Assembly (NCBI GenBank): GCA_001429255.1
Contig: LMJI01000002.1
Location: 1-64,000, forward strand
Source of the DNA: Cellulomonas sp. Root930
Lineage (GTDB): Bacteria > Actinomycetota > Actinomycetes > Actinomycetales > Cellulomonadaceae
Length of the DNA: 64,000 nt
Reading direction: 5' to 3'
Positions 23,519 to 35,560 of this stretch are shown here, in pieces (positions within the stretch are counted from its first letter, which is position 1; each line of letters starts with the position of its first letter). Under the pieces are notes generated by a model that saw nothing but the letters and a program-made list of their open reading frames with translations, ran no database searches and was not told the DNA's origin. Position numbers and translations under genes: made by a program.

Positions 23519-24502
23519 GTGACCGCACCCGTGCTCGTGCTCGTCGACCACACCGAGGCCGGAGCCGTCCGCGCCCCCGTGCGCGAGCTGCTCACGCTCG
23601 CCAGCCGGCTGGCCGGCGACGCCGGCGTGCACGCCGCCTGGGCCGTCGACGGCGTCGAGCCGTCCGCCGAGGTCGTCGCCGAGCTCGGCGCGCTCGGTGC
23701 CACGCACGTCCACCGGGTCGTCGCCGACGCGGACCTGCACCTGTCGGGCGTGCTGGCCGAGGCGCTGGCCTCGCTGCTCGACGCGACCGGTGCCGGCCTG
23801 CTCCTGGTCGTCTCGTCGTTCGAGAACAAGGAGGCCGCCGCGCGCCTCGCGGTGAGCACCGGGGCGGGTGTCGTCACCGACGCCGACGGCCTCGCACTCG
23901 TCGACGGCCGGTACGTGGCGTCCAAGACGGTGTTCGCCGGCACCTGGACCACCACGTGCGCGGTCACCGCGCCGCTGGCGATCGTCGCCCTCAAGCCCAA
24001 CTCGGTGCAGCCGGCCGCGGTCGACGGTGCGGCCGCGCCGCAGATCGGCGAGCACGTGGTCGCGGTCAGCGACAAGGCGCGCCGGGTGACGCTGGTCGAG
24101 CGCACCGAGCGGCCTGCGAGCGGGCGGCCCGACCTCGGCAGCGCGAGCATCGTCGTCGCCGGTGGTCGCGGCACCGAGGGCGACTTCTCGGTGGTCGAGG
24201 AGCTGGCCGACGTGCTCGGCGGTGCGGTCGGCGCCACGCGCGTCGCCACGGACGAGGGCTGGATCGGGCACGACGCGCAGATCGGCCAGACCGGCGTCAC
24301 CATCGCACCGCGGGTCTACATCGGGGTCGGCGTCTCCGGCGCCGTGCACCACCGCGGCGGCATGCAGGCGTCCGGCACCATCGTCGCGATCAACTCCGAC
24401 CCCGATGCCCCGATCTTCGAGATCGCGGACTTCGGCGTGGTCGGCGACCTGTTCACGGTCGTTCCCCAGGCCGCCGCGGAGATCCGGCGCCTCAAGGGCT
24501 GA
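23519..24502 (+). CDS. etfA: Electron transfer flavoprotein alpha subunit
   Basis: The 327-residue partner of EtfB binds FAD through its C-terminal domain. The conserved FAD motif IGVGVSGAVHHRGGMQAS and AINSDPDAPIFEIADFGVVG are present near residues 265-305. The GTG at 23519 has GAAGGA about 9 bases upstream. It is cotranscribed with etfB. Confidence 0.95.
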   Translation: MTAPVLVLVDHTEAGAVRAPVRELLTLASRLAGDAGVHAAWAVDGVEPSAEVVAELGALGATHVHRVVADADLHLSGVLAEALASLLDATGAGLLLVVSSFENKEAAARLAVSTGAGVVTDADGLALVDGRYVASKTVFAGTWTTTCAVTAPLAIVALKPNSVQPAAVDGAAAPQIGEHVVAVSDKARRVTLVERTERPASGRPDLGSASIVVAGGRGTEGDFSVVEELADVLGGAVGATRVATDEGWIGHDAQIGQTGVTIAPRVYIGVGVSGAVHHRGGMQASGTIVAINSDPDAPIFEIADFGVVGDLFTVVPQAAAEIRRLKG

Positions 24503-24525
24503 TCCCCGCGCAGTACCGTGCGCTC

Positions 24526-26007
24526 ATGTCTCGTCGCGCGCAGATGCTGGCGGTCGAGCTCGTCGAGCACGACGAGCTCGAGGACGCGCCGTCGGCACGC
24601 GCGACCGTCCGGTGGCGCCCGTCGTGGCGGTGGGTCGCGCTCCCGGTGGCGCTGGTCCTGGCGCTGGTCGGCATGCAGGCGGTCACCGACGCCCAGGAAC
24701 GTGCGCTCCTCGCGGAGCTGGCCACCGTGCCCGGCGTCGTCCGCCCCGTCGACGAGGACGTGCGAGAGCTCTGGGCGCTCGAGGACGGGACCGAGCCGGT
24801 GCTCTGGTCCGGGATCGAGTCGGCCGGCGCGATGGTCGGTCTGGAGCGCGCACGCGACGGCTCCCAGGCGCTGGTCGCGCTCGACCGGCTGACCGGTGAC
24901 CGCCGGTGGACCACCCCCCTGGCCCCGGCGCGTCCCGTCGACCCGAGCGACGGCGGCGGGAGCGGCGTGGGTGGCTGTGTGACTGTCCCGGAGGTGTCCG
25001 GTCGCGCCCTGTGCCTGGTCAGCGACACGTACCTGGAGTACGGGGAGCTGTCCGTCCAGGTGGTCACGGGGACGCTCAGCCGGGTCGTCCTACTGGACAC
25101 CGACGACGGAGCCGTCCTCGCCGACCATCCCGCGCCGGGTGCCGTCGCGTTCACGGCCCGGCCGGGCCTCGCGGTGGTCGGGGTCCCGGTGGAGGGCGGC
25201 GGGCTGGTGGTGACCGCGTCCGACCTGGACAGCGGGCAGCAGCGGTGGCAGACGACGCTCCCGGCCGCACCCCACGACGAGGAGGACGACCTGTACGTCG
25301 ACGGCCGGACGTCCGTGCTCGGCACGGCGGACGGGGTGGCCGTGATCCAGTCCCCGGGCCGGATGACCCTGCTGGACGGCGAGGGGGCCGTGGTCCGTTC
25401 CGGCATCGACGCCCGCGCCGGGTACGAGGTCGACCCGGTCACCCGTGCCGTCGCGGCGATGTCGTTCGCGCCCGACGGCCTCCTGCGCACGACGTTCCTG
25501 AGCCGCGGGCCGGACGTCATGCTGACCGGCAGCCGGGTGCTCCTGTCGGCCGACGACGGCAGCGTGCCGGGCCTGGTCCTGATGTCCGACACGACGGTGC
25601 GCGCGTACGACCGCGGCCGCTCGACCCCGCGCTGGTCGATCCGGAACGCGACCACGGCGAACGCGCTCGTGCTGCGCGGGCGGGTCTACCTGAGCACGGA
25701 GGCCGGCCTGCTCGCGGTCGACGCACGCACGGGCGAGGAGCTGTGGCGCGTGTCCGCTCCGGCGGGCCGGAGCATCGGCGCCCTCGTCACCGACGGCCGT
25801 CACCTGCTCAGTGCGCAGCAACGGCCCGACGCGACGGGCAAGGTGACCCAGGACGACTGGCCCCAGGTCGACGAGCTCGTCGCGTACCGGCTCACCGACG
25901 GTGGCGAGGACTGGCGCACCGAGCTGCCCGACGGCCTGTTCGGCATCTGGTCGACGGGGTCGTCGCTCGTCGGCTCGGGCGACGCCGGCGCGATCGTGCT
26001 CGGCTGA
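24526..26007 (+). CDS. Membrane-anchored PQQ-like beta-propeller protein
   Basis: A 493-residue protein of unknown role. A cytoplasmic tail of about 40 residues is followed by one transmembrane segment (WVALPVALVLALVGMQAV), then an extracytoplasmic domain with repeated PQQ-type blade motifs such as ALDRLTGDRRWTTPL, ASDLDSGQQRWQTTLP, AVDARTGEELWRVSAP and RLTDGGEDWRTELP. Such propellers often serve as binding scaffolds; no cofactor-specific residues can be claimed. The ATG at 24526 lies 6 bases after TACCGT and 23 bp after etfA, so it may have its own leaderless promoter. Confidence 0.75.
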   Translation: MSRRAQMLAVELVEHDELEDAPSARATVRWRPSWRWVALPVALVLALVGMQAVTDAQERALLAELATVPGVVRPVDEDVRELWALEDGTEPVLWSGIESAGAMVGLERARDGSQALVALDRLTGDRRWTTPLAPARPVDPSDGGGSGVGGCVTVPEVSGRALCLVSDTYLEYGELSVQVVTGTLSRVVLLDTDDGAVLADHPAPGAVAFTARPGLAVVGVPVEGGGLVVTASDLDSGQQRWQTTLPAAPHDEEDDLYVDGRTSVLGTADGVAVIQSPGRMTLLDGEGAVVRSGIDARAGYEVDPVTRAVAAMSFAPDGLLRTTFLSRGPDVMLTGSRVLLSADDGSVPGLVLMSDTTVRAYDRGRSTPRWSIRNATTANALVLRGRVYLSTEAGLLAVDARTGEELWRVSAPAGRSIGALVTDGRHLLSAQQRPDATGKVTQDDWPQVDELVAYRLTDGGEDWRTELPDGLFGIWSTGSSLVGSGDAGAIVLG

Positions 26008-26119
26008 CTGCTCCGACCGGGTGACCGCGACGAAGCGCCGGACAGGGGGCTGTCCGCTCCGCTAGCGTCTCGGTCGGTCCTGGCCCTGGTGCGCCGGGAG
26101 GGGCGCCCGAGGAGAGACC

Positions 26120-26506
26120 GTGATCCGCTACCTGCCGTACGTGATCGAGCTGGCGCTGCTCGTCTACTGCCTGATCGACTGCATCCAGACCGACGTCCCA
26201 CGGAACCTGTCCAAGACCACCTGGGTGTTCGTCATCATCCTGGTGCCGATCGTCGGTGGGATCGCGTGGCTCGTCGCGGGCCGGCCCGAGTACCGGGCGT
26301 CACGGAACGTGCCCTGGCCGTCGACGCAGACCGCCGGGTTCCCCGAGTACGAGCGGCCGCGGCGGACGTCCCCGGACGACGATCCCGAGTTCCTGGCCGG
26401 CATGCGGGCGTCCGACGACGAGCACGAGAAGATGCTCAAGGACTGGGAGGCGCAGCTGCGCGACCGGGAGCAGAAGCTGAGGTCGGACGAGCCCCCGACA
26501 GCCTGA
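26120..26506 (+). CDS. PLDc_N-domain membrane protein
   Basis: A 128-residue protein with two N-terminal hydrophobic helices (YVIELALLVYCLIDCI and TWVFVIILVPIVGGIAWLV) joined by QTDVPRNLSKTTW, the pattern of the phospholipase-D-nuclease N-terminal membrane domain. A charged cytoplasmic tail ends in a probable coiled coil (HEKMLKDWEAQLRDREQKL). No PLD catalytic domain is attached, as in many actinobacterial homologues. The GTG at 26120 follows GAGGAGAGA. The stop abuts the next, convergent gene, with both stop codons forming TGATCA. Confidence 0.8.
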   Translation: MIRYLPYVIELALLVYCLIDCIQTDVPRNLSKTTWVFVIILVPIVGGIAWLVAGRPEYRASRNVPWPSTQTAGFPEYERPRRTSPDDDPEFLAGMRASDDEHEKMLKDWEAQLRDREQKLRSDEPPTA

Positions 26507-27499
26507 TCAGGACAGCTCGCGCAGCCAGCGGACGGTCGCGACGCCCTGCGCGGCCTGGAACCGGCGCAGGTTCGGGATGCCGAGCGGTGCGGGCTGCCGC
26601 GAGCTCCACGCGAAGTAGCCCGAGAGCCCCGCCAGGCCCGCGCGCAGGTCGTCGTCGTGCACGCCGTCCGAGACCGCGTGGTTGCGGAAGTTGGTGGCCG
26701 GGTCCCCGCCGCCCTGGAGCGCGACGCTCGGGAGCATGAACGCGAGGTCGAGCCAGGGCGCGCCGACGCTGGCGTGCGGCCAGTCGATCAGCCACACCCG
26801 GTGGTTGTGGTCCGGGTCGATCATCACGTTGTCCGCGCGCAGGTCGCCGTGCACCAGCGCGTCGCCGGCGCACACCCGCAGCGAGTCCTGCTCCCAGCGG
26901 ATCAGCTCCTCGACGTGCTCCAGGGCCCACCGCCCGACGTCGCCCGCCAGCTCGGCGTAGCTGGTCAGGGTCTCGAGGTCCAGCGAGTGCAGCTTGCGCC
27001 ACCCCGTGAAGTCGTCGGCCAGCTGGTCGTCCGTGCGCGGCAGCGAGTGACCCGGCAGCGGCTCGGCGTCTGCGAGCGCTCCCAGGGCGTCCGCGACCGC
27101 CTGCAGGTCGGCGGGCTTCCACGGCAGCTCGGGGGAGCGACCGTGCACCACCTCGAAGCCGAGGATGACCCAGTCGTCGTCGTCGGACGACCACAGCAGA
27201 CGCGGCGCGGGCACCTGCGGGGGCAGGGCGTGCGAGACGCGGATCTCGTTGCGGGCGAGGTCGGGGGACAGCGGGTTCTGCTCGGCGGAGACGGCCTTGA
27301 CGAAGACTCCGCGGCCGTCGGCGAGCTCCAGCACCGCGGCGAACCCGGGGCTGAACCCGCTGGTCGCGCTGATCTCCGCGGTCACCTGGGAGCCGGCCAG
27401 CTCGGCGATCCGTGCCCGCACGTGGCGGGGGAGATCACGCCAGTCCAGCCGCTGGCCGCTGAAGGCGAGCGGGAGGGCAATGACGTCGTCGGCACTCAC
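26507..27499 (-). CDS. Aminoglycoside-phosphotransferase (APH)-family kinase
   Basis: A 330-residue protein with the APH fold: an N-lobe with GRGVFVKAVSAEQNPLSP (ATP-binding Lys), the catalytic loop DALVHGDLRADNVMID and the metal site VWLIDWPHASVGAPWLDL. Such proteins phosphorylate diverse small molecules; substrate unknown, and antibiotic resistance should not be assumed. The GTG at 27499 has AGGA 9 bases upstream, but an in-frame ATG at 27508 is nearly as good. Confidence 0.85.
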   Translation of the reverse strand: MSADDVIALPLAFSGQRLDWRDLPRHVRARIAELAGSQVTAEISATSGFSPGFAAVLELADGRGVFVKAVSAEQNPLSPDLARNEIRVSHALPPQVPAPRLLWSSDDDDWVILGFEVVHGRSPELPWKPADLQAVADALGALADAEPLPGHSLPRTDDQLADDFTGWRKLHSLDLETLTSYAELAGDVGRWALEHVEELIRWEQDSLRVCAGDALVHGDLRADNVMIDPDHNHRVWLIDWPHASVGAPWLDLAFMLPSVALQGGGDPATNFRNHAVSDGVHDDDLRAGLAGLSGYFAWSSRQPAPLGIPNLRRFQAAQGVATVRWLRELS

Positions 27500-27595
27500 G
27501 CGGCACATCCTGCCAGTTCGCGCGCGGCACCCGGTGGGTGATCCCACCAGGTGTGCGGTCGGGGCCTGGGCCGTTCCGTTCGTAGACTGGAGCCG

Positions 27596-28786
27596 ATGAG
27601 CGTGTATCTCGATCATGCGGCGACCACGCCCATGATCCCGGAGGCCGCGCGGGTGCTCGCCGAGCAGCTCGCGCGCACCGGCAACCCCTCCTCCCTGCAC
27701 GCGTCCGGCCGCGCGGCCCGCCGGGTGGTCGAGGAGTCCCGCGAGCGCCTCGCTGCCGCGCTCGGCGCCCGCCCCAGCGAGGTCGTGTGGACCTCGGGCG
27801 GCACGGAGGCGGACAACCTCGCGGTCAAGGGGCTGTTCTGGGCCCGCCGGACGCAGGACCCGCGACGTCGTCGCCTGCTCGTGTCCGCGGTGGAGCACCA
27901 CGCGGTGCTGGACCCGGCGTTCTGGATGGCCGAGCACGCAGGGGCCGAGCTGGTCCTGCTGCCGGTCGACGCGGACGGCGTCCTCGACGTCGACGCGCTG
28001 CGCGAGGAGCTGGAGCAGCACGGCGAGCAGGCCGCGCTGATCTCCGTGATGTGGGCGAACAACGAGGTGGGCGCGCTGCAGCCGCTCGACGACGTGGTCT
28101 CGCTCGCGCGCCGGTACGGGGTGCCGGTGCACGCCGACGCGGTGCAGGCGGTCGGGCAGGTGCCCGTCGACTTCGGCGCCTCCGGGCTCGACGCCATGAC
28201 GGTCACCGGGCACAAGGTGGGCGGTCCGGGCGGTGCCGGTGCGTTGCTGGCGCGGCGGGGGCTCGACCTGACGCCCGTGCTGCACGGGGGCGGTCAGGAG
28301 CGCGGGGTGCGGTCGGGCACGCTCGACGCGGCGCTGCTGGCGTCCTTCGGCCTCGCGGTGGAGCGCTCGGTCGCGGGTCGGGCGTCGTTCGCCGAGCGGG
28401 TGGGAGCGCTCCGCGACGCCCTCGTCACCGGCGTCGAGCAGCTCGTGCCGGACGCGGTCCTGCGGGGTCCGGGGGACACGTCCCGGCGACTTCCGGCGAA
28501 CGCGCACTTCACCTTCCCGGGCTGCGAGGGCGACTCCCTGCTCTACCTGCTGGACTCCGCCGGGATCGAGGCGTCGACCGGCTCCGCCTGCCAGGCCGGG
28601 GTGCCGCGGCCGAGCCACGTGCTGCTGGCGATGGGGGTCGACGAGCTCGCGGCCCGCGGAGCGCTGCGGTTCAGCCTCGGGCACACGTCCACCGCCGACG
28701 ACGTCGAGGCCCTGCTCGCGGTGCTGCCCGGCGTCGTGGACCGTGCCCGCGCGGCCGGGCTCGCCACCGTCGGGGCGGGCTCCTGA
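27596..28786 (+). CDS. iscS: Cysteine desulfurase (IscS/NifS type)
   Basis: A PLP enzyme of 396 residues that takes sulfur from cysteine for Fe-S clusters and tRNA thiolation. It shows [10 protein letters not shown] at the N-terminus, the PLP-binding Lys in [12 protein letters not shown] (about residue 205) and the active-site Cys in [17 protein letters not shown] (about residue 331). The ATG at 27596 lies 7 bases after TAGACT (27583-27588), suggesting a leaderless mRNA. mnmA overlaps its stop by 1 base, which matches a role as sulfur donor to MnmA. Confidence 0.95.
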   Translation: MSVYLDHAATTPMIPEAARVLAEQLARTGNPSSLHASGRAARRVVEESRERLAAALGARPSEVVWTSGGTEADNLAVKGLFWARRTQDPRRRRLLVSAVEHHAVLDPAFWMAEHAGAELVLLPVDADGVLDVDALREELEQHGEQAALISVMWANNEVGALQPLDDVVSLARRYGVPVHADAVQAVGQVPVDFGASGLDAMTVTGHKVGGPGGAGALLARRGLDLTPVLHGGGQERGVRSGTLDAALLASFGLAVERSVAGRASFAERVGALRDALVTGVEQLVPDAVLRGPGDTSRRLPANAHFTFPGCEGDSLLYLLDSAGIEASTGSACQAGVPRPSHVLLAMGVDELAARGALRFSLGHTSTADDVEALLAVLPGVVDRARAAGLATVGAGS

Positions 28787-29889
28787 TGCGCGTCCTCGCG
28801 GCACTCTCCGGGGGGGTGGACTCGGCCGTCGCCGCCGCACGTGCGGTCGACGCCGGGCACGACGTGGTCGGCGTGCACATGGCGCTGTCCCGCACCCGCG
28901 ACCAGTTCCGCACCGGCTCGCGAGGATGCTGCTCGATCGAGGACGCCGGCGACGCCCGCCGGGCCGCGGACGTGCTGGGCATCCCGTACTACGTGTGGGA
29001 CCTGTCGGAGCGGTTCGAGGAGACGGTCGTCGCCGACTTCGTCGCCGAGTACGAGGCCGGCCGCACCCCCAACCCGTGCGTGCGCTGCAACGAGCACATC
29101 AAGTTCGCCACGCTGCTGGACAAGGCCGTCGCCCTCGGGTTCGACGCCGTCTGCACCGGCCACTACGCGCGCATCGAGACCCGCACCGACGGCACCCGGG
29201 AGCTGCACCGCGCGCGGGACCTGGCCAAGGACCAGTCCTACGTGCTCGCCGTGATGGGCCCGGAGCGGCTGGCGCGCTCGATGTTCCCGCTGGGCGACGT
29301 CGCGTCCAAGGAGGAGACGCGCGCCGAGGCCGCCGCCCGCGGGCTGTCCGTGTCCTCCAAGCCGGACTCCTACGACATCTGCTTCGTCGCCGACGGCGAC
29401 ACCCAGGGCTTCCTGCGCTCGCGCCTCGGGTCGCAGCCGGGAGAGATCGTCGACGCCTCCGGGACCGTGCTCGGCGCGCACGACGGCGCGTACGCGTACA
29501 CCGTGGGCCAGCGCCGGGGGCTGTCGATCGGCCGGCCCGCCGCCGACGGGAAGCCGCGGTACGTGCTCTCGGTCGAGCCGGTGAACAACCGGGTGGTCGT
29601 CGGGTCCGCCGACGATCTCGCGGTGCGCTCGGTCGAGGCGGACCGCGCGGTGTGGTTCGACGGCACCGACCAGTCCTTCGACTGCTCCGTGCAGGTCCGC
29701 GCGCACGGGACCCCGGTGAGCGCGCGGGCCACCCGCCGGGACGGCACCGTCGAGATCGCCCTCGACGAGACCGGTGCGCTGCGCGGGGTCGCCCCCGGGC
29801 AGTCGGCCGTGCTGTACGACGGCACCCGCGTGCTCGGACAGGCCACCGTGACCGCAGCACAGCGCGCCACCGCCGGCGTCGCGCGGTGA
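28786..29889 (+). CDS. mnmA: tRNA-specific 2-thiouridylase MnmA
   Basis: This enzyme thiolates U34 of tRNA(Lys/Glu/Gln) using sulfur relayed from the cysteine desulfurase. The 367-residue protein has the PP-loop [11 protein letters not shown] near the N-terminus, the first catalytic Cys in [32 protein letters not shown], the second catalytic Cys in [11 protein letters not shown], and [12 protein letters not shown]. The ATG at 28786 overlaps the desulfurase stop (TGATG), so the two are coupled. Confidence 0.96.
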   Translation: MRVLAALSGGVDSAVAAARAVDAGHDVVGVHMALSRTRDQFRTGSRGCCSIEDAGDARRAADVLGIPYYVWDLSERFEETVVADFVAEYEAGRTPNPCVRCNEHIKFATLLDKAVALGFDAVCTGHYARIETRTDGTRELHRARDLAKDQSYVLAVMGPERLARSMFPLGDVASKEETRAEAAARGLSVSSKPDSYDICFVADGDTQGFLRSRLGSQPGEIVDASGTVLGAHDGAYAYTVGQRRGLSIGRPAADGKPRYVLSVEPVNNRVVVGSADDLAVRSVEADRAVWFDGTDQSFDCSVQVRAHGTPVSARATRRDGTVEIALDETGALRGVAPGQSAVLYDGTRVLGQATVTAAQRATAGVAR

Positions 29890-30908
29890 GCGGGGGACGA
29901 CCGGGCGTCACGGGCACAGGGCCGTGGCCAGGCCTCGACGTGCTCGAGGCGCAGACCGTGGTGGTCGGCGACCTCGTCGACACCCCGTCCGAGGTGGTCG
30001 GCCTCCCGTTCACGGTGACGCTCGCCGAGCGAGGGCCGTGGAGCGACCGGGTGGGTCGGGCCGCCGCGCTCCTCGCCGAGCTGCCCGCCGAGCTGGGACC
30101 GCACGGCTGGAAGCTGGCCGACCGGCCCAGCCGGGACCTCGCCCGGGCTCAGGCGTACGTGCGCGAGGACGTCGACGCGCTCGCGGTCGCCGGGCACGGG
30201 TGGACCGGCCCGCTCGTCGTCCCCGTGCTGGGGCCGATGACCCTCGCCGCCTCCCTGTACCTCGCCCGCGGCGACCGCGTGGTCTCCGACGTGGGCGCCG
30301 TCCGCGAGCTCACCGCGTCGCTGGCCGCGGGGATCGCCGAGCACCTCGCGGCGATCCGCCGCTCGGTCCCCGGCGCCGAGCCCACCGTGCTCCTGCACGA
30401 GCCTCTCCTGGCCCAGGTGATGGCGGGCGTGCTGCCGTCGTTCTCCGGCTACTCCGCGCTGCGCTCGGTCCCCGGCCCGGTGGCGGCGGAGCGCATCGGC
30501 GCGGTGGCGCGCGCCCTGGACGGCGTGCGCGTGATCGTGCACGGCGGCACGGCATGGACCTCGCTCGGGGCGATCCGGGCCGCCGAGGTGGACGGGTTCG
30601 GCCTGGCGGTCACCGCACTGGACGAGCGGAGCTGGGAGAAGGTCGCCGAGGTGGTCGAGGGCGGGCTCGCGTTCTGGCCCGAGCTGCCCCCGCAGGCGTC
30701 CTCGCAGTGCGCCGGTCCGGACGTGACCGGTCAGGCCGATACGCTCACCCGGCCGTGGCGGTCCGTGGGACTGGCGATGGCGGGGCTGCGCGACGTCGTG
30801 CTGCTGGCCGGCGACATCACCGGCAGGGGCAGCCCGGACGACGCGCGGGCCGTGCTGGCCGGTCTGGTGCGCGCCGCCCGGATCGTGGCCGAACGAGCGG
30901 AGGACTGA
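29886..30908 (+). CDS. MetE-C-like (cobalamin-independent methionine synthase family) protein
   Basis: A 340-residue protein related to the C-terminal barrel of cobalamin-independent methionine synthase. Visible blocks are [40 protein letters not shown] and [21 protein letters not shown] do not see the usual His-X-Cys zinc site clearly; candidate ligands are in VIVHGGTAW and SSQCAGPD. The catalytic role is therefore unproven. The GTG at 29886 overlaps the mnmA stop by 4 bp, which may indicate a thiolation or methyl-related function. Confidence 0.75.
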   Translation: MSGGRPGVTGTGPWPGLDVLEAQTVVVGDLVDTPSEVVGLPFTVTLAERGPWSDRVGRAAALLAELPAELGPHGWKLADRPSRDLARAQAYVREDVDALAVAGHGWTGPLVVPVLGPMTLAASLYLARGDRVVSDVGAVRELTASLAAGIAEHLAAIRRSVPGAEPTVLLHEPLLAQVMAGVLPSFSGYSALRSVPGPVAAERIGAVARALDGVRVIVHGGTAWTSLGAIRAAEVDGFGLAVTALDERSWEKVAEVVEGGLAFWPELPPQASSQCAGPDVTGQADTLTRPWRSVGLAMAGLRDVVLLAGDITGRGSPDDARAVLAGLVRAARIVAERAED

Positions 30909-30910
30909 GC

Positions 30911-31273
30911 GTGGCTGCAGCACAGCCGAGCGTGGCGCGGGCACTCGCGCTGCTGGTGGCGTCGGGGGCGGCGATCGTCGGCATGGTCCTGCTGGCCGTC
31001 TGCTACACCGGCATCGGCGTATCCACCCTGACCTCGCAGAAGGACGACATGGACCCGTGCGTGGCGGCCTACTCGGCCGGCACGGACTCCGCGTCCGTGC
31101 GGTACACGGCCGTCCCGCCGCGGGCCATCTGCACGTGGGACGTCGCCGGGGAGCCGACCGAGGTCGTCGTGGCGTCGGCGTCGACCACGCTCTTCGCGGT
31201 CGGGGCGGTGCTCGCGGTCGGTGGCGTGCTGACCTGCGTGGGCCTGCTGGTCGCGCCGCGACTCCGCAGGTAG
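30911..31273 (+). CDS. Small two-helix membrane protein
   Basis: An unrecognised 120-residue protein. It has two hydrophobic segments (LALLVASGAAIVGMVLLAV near residues 11-29 and TTLFAVGAVLAVGGVLTCVGL near residues 90-110) and an extracytoplasmic loop with two cysteines (DPCVAAY and AICTWDV) that could form a disulfide. The GTG start lies 2 bp after the preceding stop, so it belongs to the same operon. No function can be given. Confidence 0.7.
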   Translation: MAAAQPSVARALALLVASGAAIVGMVLLAVCYTGIGVSTLTSQKDDMDPCVAAYSAGTDSASVRYTAVPPRAICTWDVAGEPTEVVVASASTTLFAVGAVLAVGGVLTCVGLLVAPRLRR

Positions 31274-33493
<2,220 letters not shown>

Positions 33494-33494
33494 C

Positions 33495-34784
33495 GTGGCC
33501 GGCGGCGCGGTCGTCCGGGTGGCGGCCGGTCCGCAGGTGGCCGACGCGGGGGCGCTGACCGCCGAGGCGTACCTGGCCGACCGGCTGGTGGACGCGACCG
33601 ACTCCTACGCGGACGAGCTGCGGGACGCCGAGCGCCGGGCGCGCGAGGCGACCCTGCTGGTCGCGCTGCTGCCCAGGGACGACGGCGAGCCGGTGGTCGT
33701 CGGCACCGTGACCCTCGCGCCGTACGGGACGTCGTACGCCGAGATCGCGGAGCCCGGGGAGCTGGAGATCCGCATGCTGGCGGTGGCCCCCGAGGCGCGG
33801 AGACGGGGGATCGCGGAGCTCCTGGTCGCGGCGGCCCTCCGGGAGGCGGTCGCAGGCGGGGCTCGGCGCGTGGTGCTCTCGACGCTCGACTCGATGGAGG
33901 CCGCGCAGCGGCTGTACAAGCGGCTCGGCTTCGTGGCGGTGCCGGAGCGTGACTGGGGACACGTCGAGGTCCACCTGCGCGTGCACACGTGGACCCCGCC
34001 GGACGCACCCGGTGCCCTGGTCGAGTCCGCGACCTGGCCGCCCGCACGCGTGGTCGACGTCGACGGCTGGCGCGTGGGCCTCTCCGGCGGCCTGACACGG
34101 CGGGCCAACAGCGTGCTGCCGCTCGGGGCGCCGGCCGACGTCACCGCGACGCTCGACCGGGTCGAGGAGCTCTACGCGCAGGAGGGTCAACCCTCGATCG
34201 TGCGAGTCTGCCGGGCGTCGCCACGCGGCCTGGACGACCTGCTCGCGCTCCGCGACTACGAGGTGATGTCCCGGACCGACGTGCTGGTGCGGGAGCTCGA
34301 CGGGATCGAGACGCCGCACGGCACCGTGCGCACCGGGGCCGGACCGGTGCGCATCGCGGTCGCCGACCGACCGGACGACGAGTGGCTCACGGCCTGGTCC
34401 GGCTCCAAGGCCCGCCTGCACGCCACCGGTGCCGCGGCGGAGGCCGACGAGACGAGCCTCCGGCTGGCTCGCGCGGTGCTCGGCGGTGCGCCGGCGATCT
34501 ACCTGACGGCGACGGACCCCACCGGACTGGCCGGCGTGATCCGTGCCGCGTTCGCCGAGGAGTGGGTCGCGCTCTCGTGCCTGGTCGTCGCTCCACGAGC
34601 TCGGCGGAACGGGCTGGGCCGAGCACTGACCCTGCGCGCGCTGGACGAGGCCGCCCAGCGGGGTGCCCGGAGGGCGTTCCTGCAGGTCGAGGCCGAGAAC
34701 TCCGCCGCGGGGTCGCTCTACTCGAGCCTCGGGTTCCAGCCGGCGGAGCGGTACGTCTACCGCGAGCTGCGGGGATCGGCCTGA
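33495..34784 (+). CDS. Tandem GNAT-domain acetyltransferase
   Basis: A 429-residue protein with two GNAT domains. The first (residues about 5-165) carries the acetyl-CoA loop VAPEARRRGIAELLVAAALR and a terminal RLYKRLGFVAVPER. The second (about 280-429) carries VVAPRARRNGLGRALTLRAL and SLYSSLGFQPAERYVYREL. The linker half (about 170-280) resembles the degenerate N-terminal part seen in other two-domain GNATs. The GTG lies one base after the ligA stop, so it is coupled to ligA. Acceptor unknown. Confidence 0.82.
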   Translation: MAGGAVVRVAAGPQVADAGALTAEAYLADRLVDATDSYADELRDAERRAREATLLVALLPRDDGEPVVVGTVTLAPYGTSYAEIAEPGELEIRMLAVAPEARRRGIAELLVAAALREAVAGGARRVVLSTLDSMEAAQRLYKRLGFVAVPERDWGHVEVHLRVHTWTPPDAPGALVESATWPPARVVDVDGWRVGLSGGLTRRANSVLPLGAPADVTATLDRVEELYAQEGQPSIVRVCRASPRGLDDLLALRDYEVMSRTDVLVRELDGIETPHGTVRTGAGPVRIAVADRPDDEWLTAWSGSKARLHATGAAAEADETSLRLARAVLGGAPAIYLTATDPTGLAGVIRAAFAEEWVALSCLVVAPRARRNGLGRALTLRALDEAAQRGARRAFLQVEAENSAAGSLYSSLGFQPAERYVYRELRGSA

Positions 34785-34800
34785 TCGACCGACCGGCCCG

Positions 34801-35550
34801 TCAGCGGCGCACCGTCGCGCGCCAGACGGCTCGTGCGTCCTGGTCGGCGGGCAGCCCCGCCTGAGCGGCTGCTGCCTCCGCGAGCATCCGCAGGCGCGCG
34901 AGATCGACCGTCGACGTGACCGTCGCGACGACCCGTTCGTCGGGTGTCGCCGCCAGCTCGACGACGTGGCCGTCGATCGTGATCACGTCCGTGTACTCGC
35001 CGTCCGAGACGTCGGGCCACTCGACCCATGCCGCGAGGTGGTCGACGTCCTCGTGCGCCGAGACGTCGCCCGACAGGTCTCGCACGAACGTCCCGACCCG
35101 GCGCAGGCCGTCCGTGGCACGCAGGCCGTAGGGCGCGTGGTGCGCGGCGGAGCGCCACATGCCCGGCCAGGGCAGGCCGCGGCGCACGGTGACGACGGTG
35201 CCGTCGTCGAGCAGGACCCTGAGGTGCTGACCCGATCGGCCGGCCTCGGAGGCCCGCCCGGCGAAGACGGCCGTGGCCAGCACGGAGAGCCACTCCATCG
35301 GAGCGCTGAGCCCGGCGAACTCCCCGGTGGTGGCACCCACCGTGACGAGGAGCGAGAGGTCGGCGCGATCGTCGACGGCCACCTCCAACGGCGCAGCCCC
35401 GCGCGCCCGCGGCGTCACGACCGTGAACCAGGTGTGCGCGGGCTCGGACCAGCTCAGCGCGACGTCGGCGACGTCGGACCCGAAGGGTGCCAGCGCTGCG
35501 ACGAGGGCGTCGCGCACCGCGAGGTCGTGCTCGTCCGGCTCCGGCGTCAC
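34801..35550 (-). CDS. Hypothetical protein
   Basis: A 249-residue soluble acidic protein that I do not recognise. It has no signal peptide or transmembrane segment. Tryptophan- and Asp-rich patches such as DLSLLVTVGATTGEFAGL and RRGLPWPGMWRSAAHHAPYG show no known motif. The GTG at 35550 lies 10 bp after the ThuA-like gene stop on the same strand, so it may be the third gene of the ROK-ThuA operon. It is convergent with the double GNAT gene (16-bp gap). Confidence 0.65.
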   Translation of the reverse strand: MTPEPDEHDLAVRDALVAALAPFGSDVADVALSWSEPAHTWFTVVTPRARGAAPLEVAVDDRADLSLLVTVGATTGEFAGLSAPMEWLSVLATAVFAGRASEAGRSGQHLRVLLDDGTVVTVRRGLPWPGMWRSAAHHAPYGLRATDGLRRVGTFVRDLSGDVSAHEDVDHLAAWVEWPDVSDGEYTDVITIDGHVVELAATPDERVVATVTSTVDLARLRMLAEAAAAQAGLPADQDARAVWRATVRR

Positions 35551-35560
35551 CGACGCGAAC

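Noticed and set aside
26040..26055. Hairpin GGACAG-GGGG-CTGTCC as a terminator
   Set aside because: Only 6 bp with no T run; it could as well be a chance repeat or an operator, so it was not annotated.
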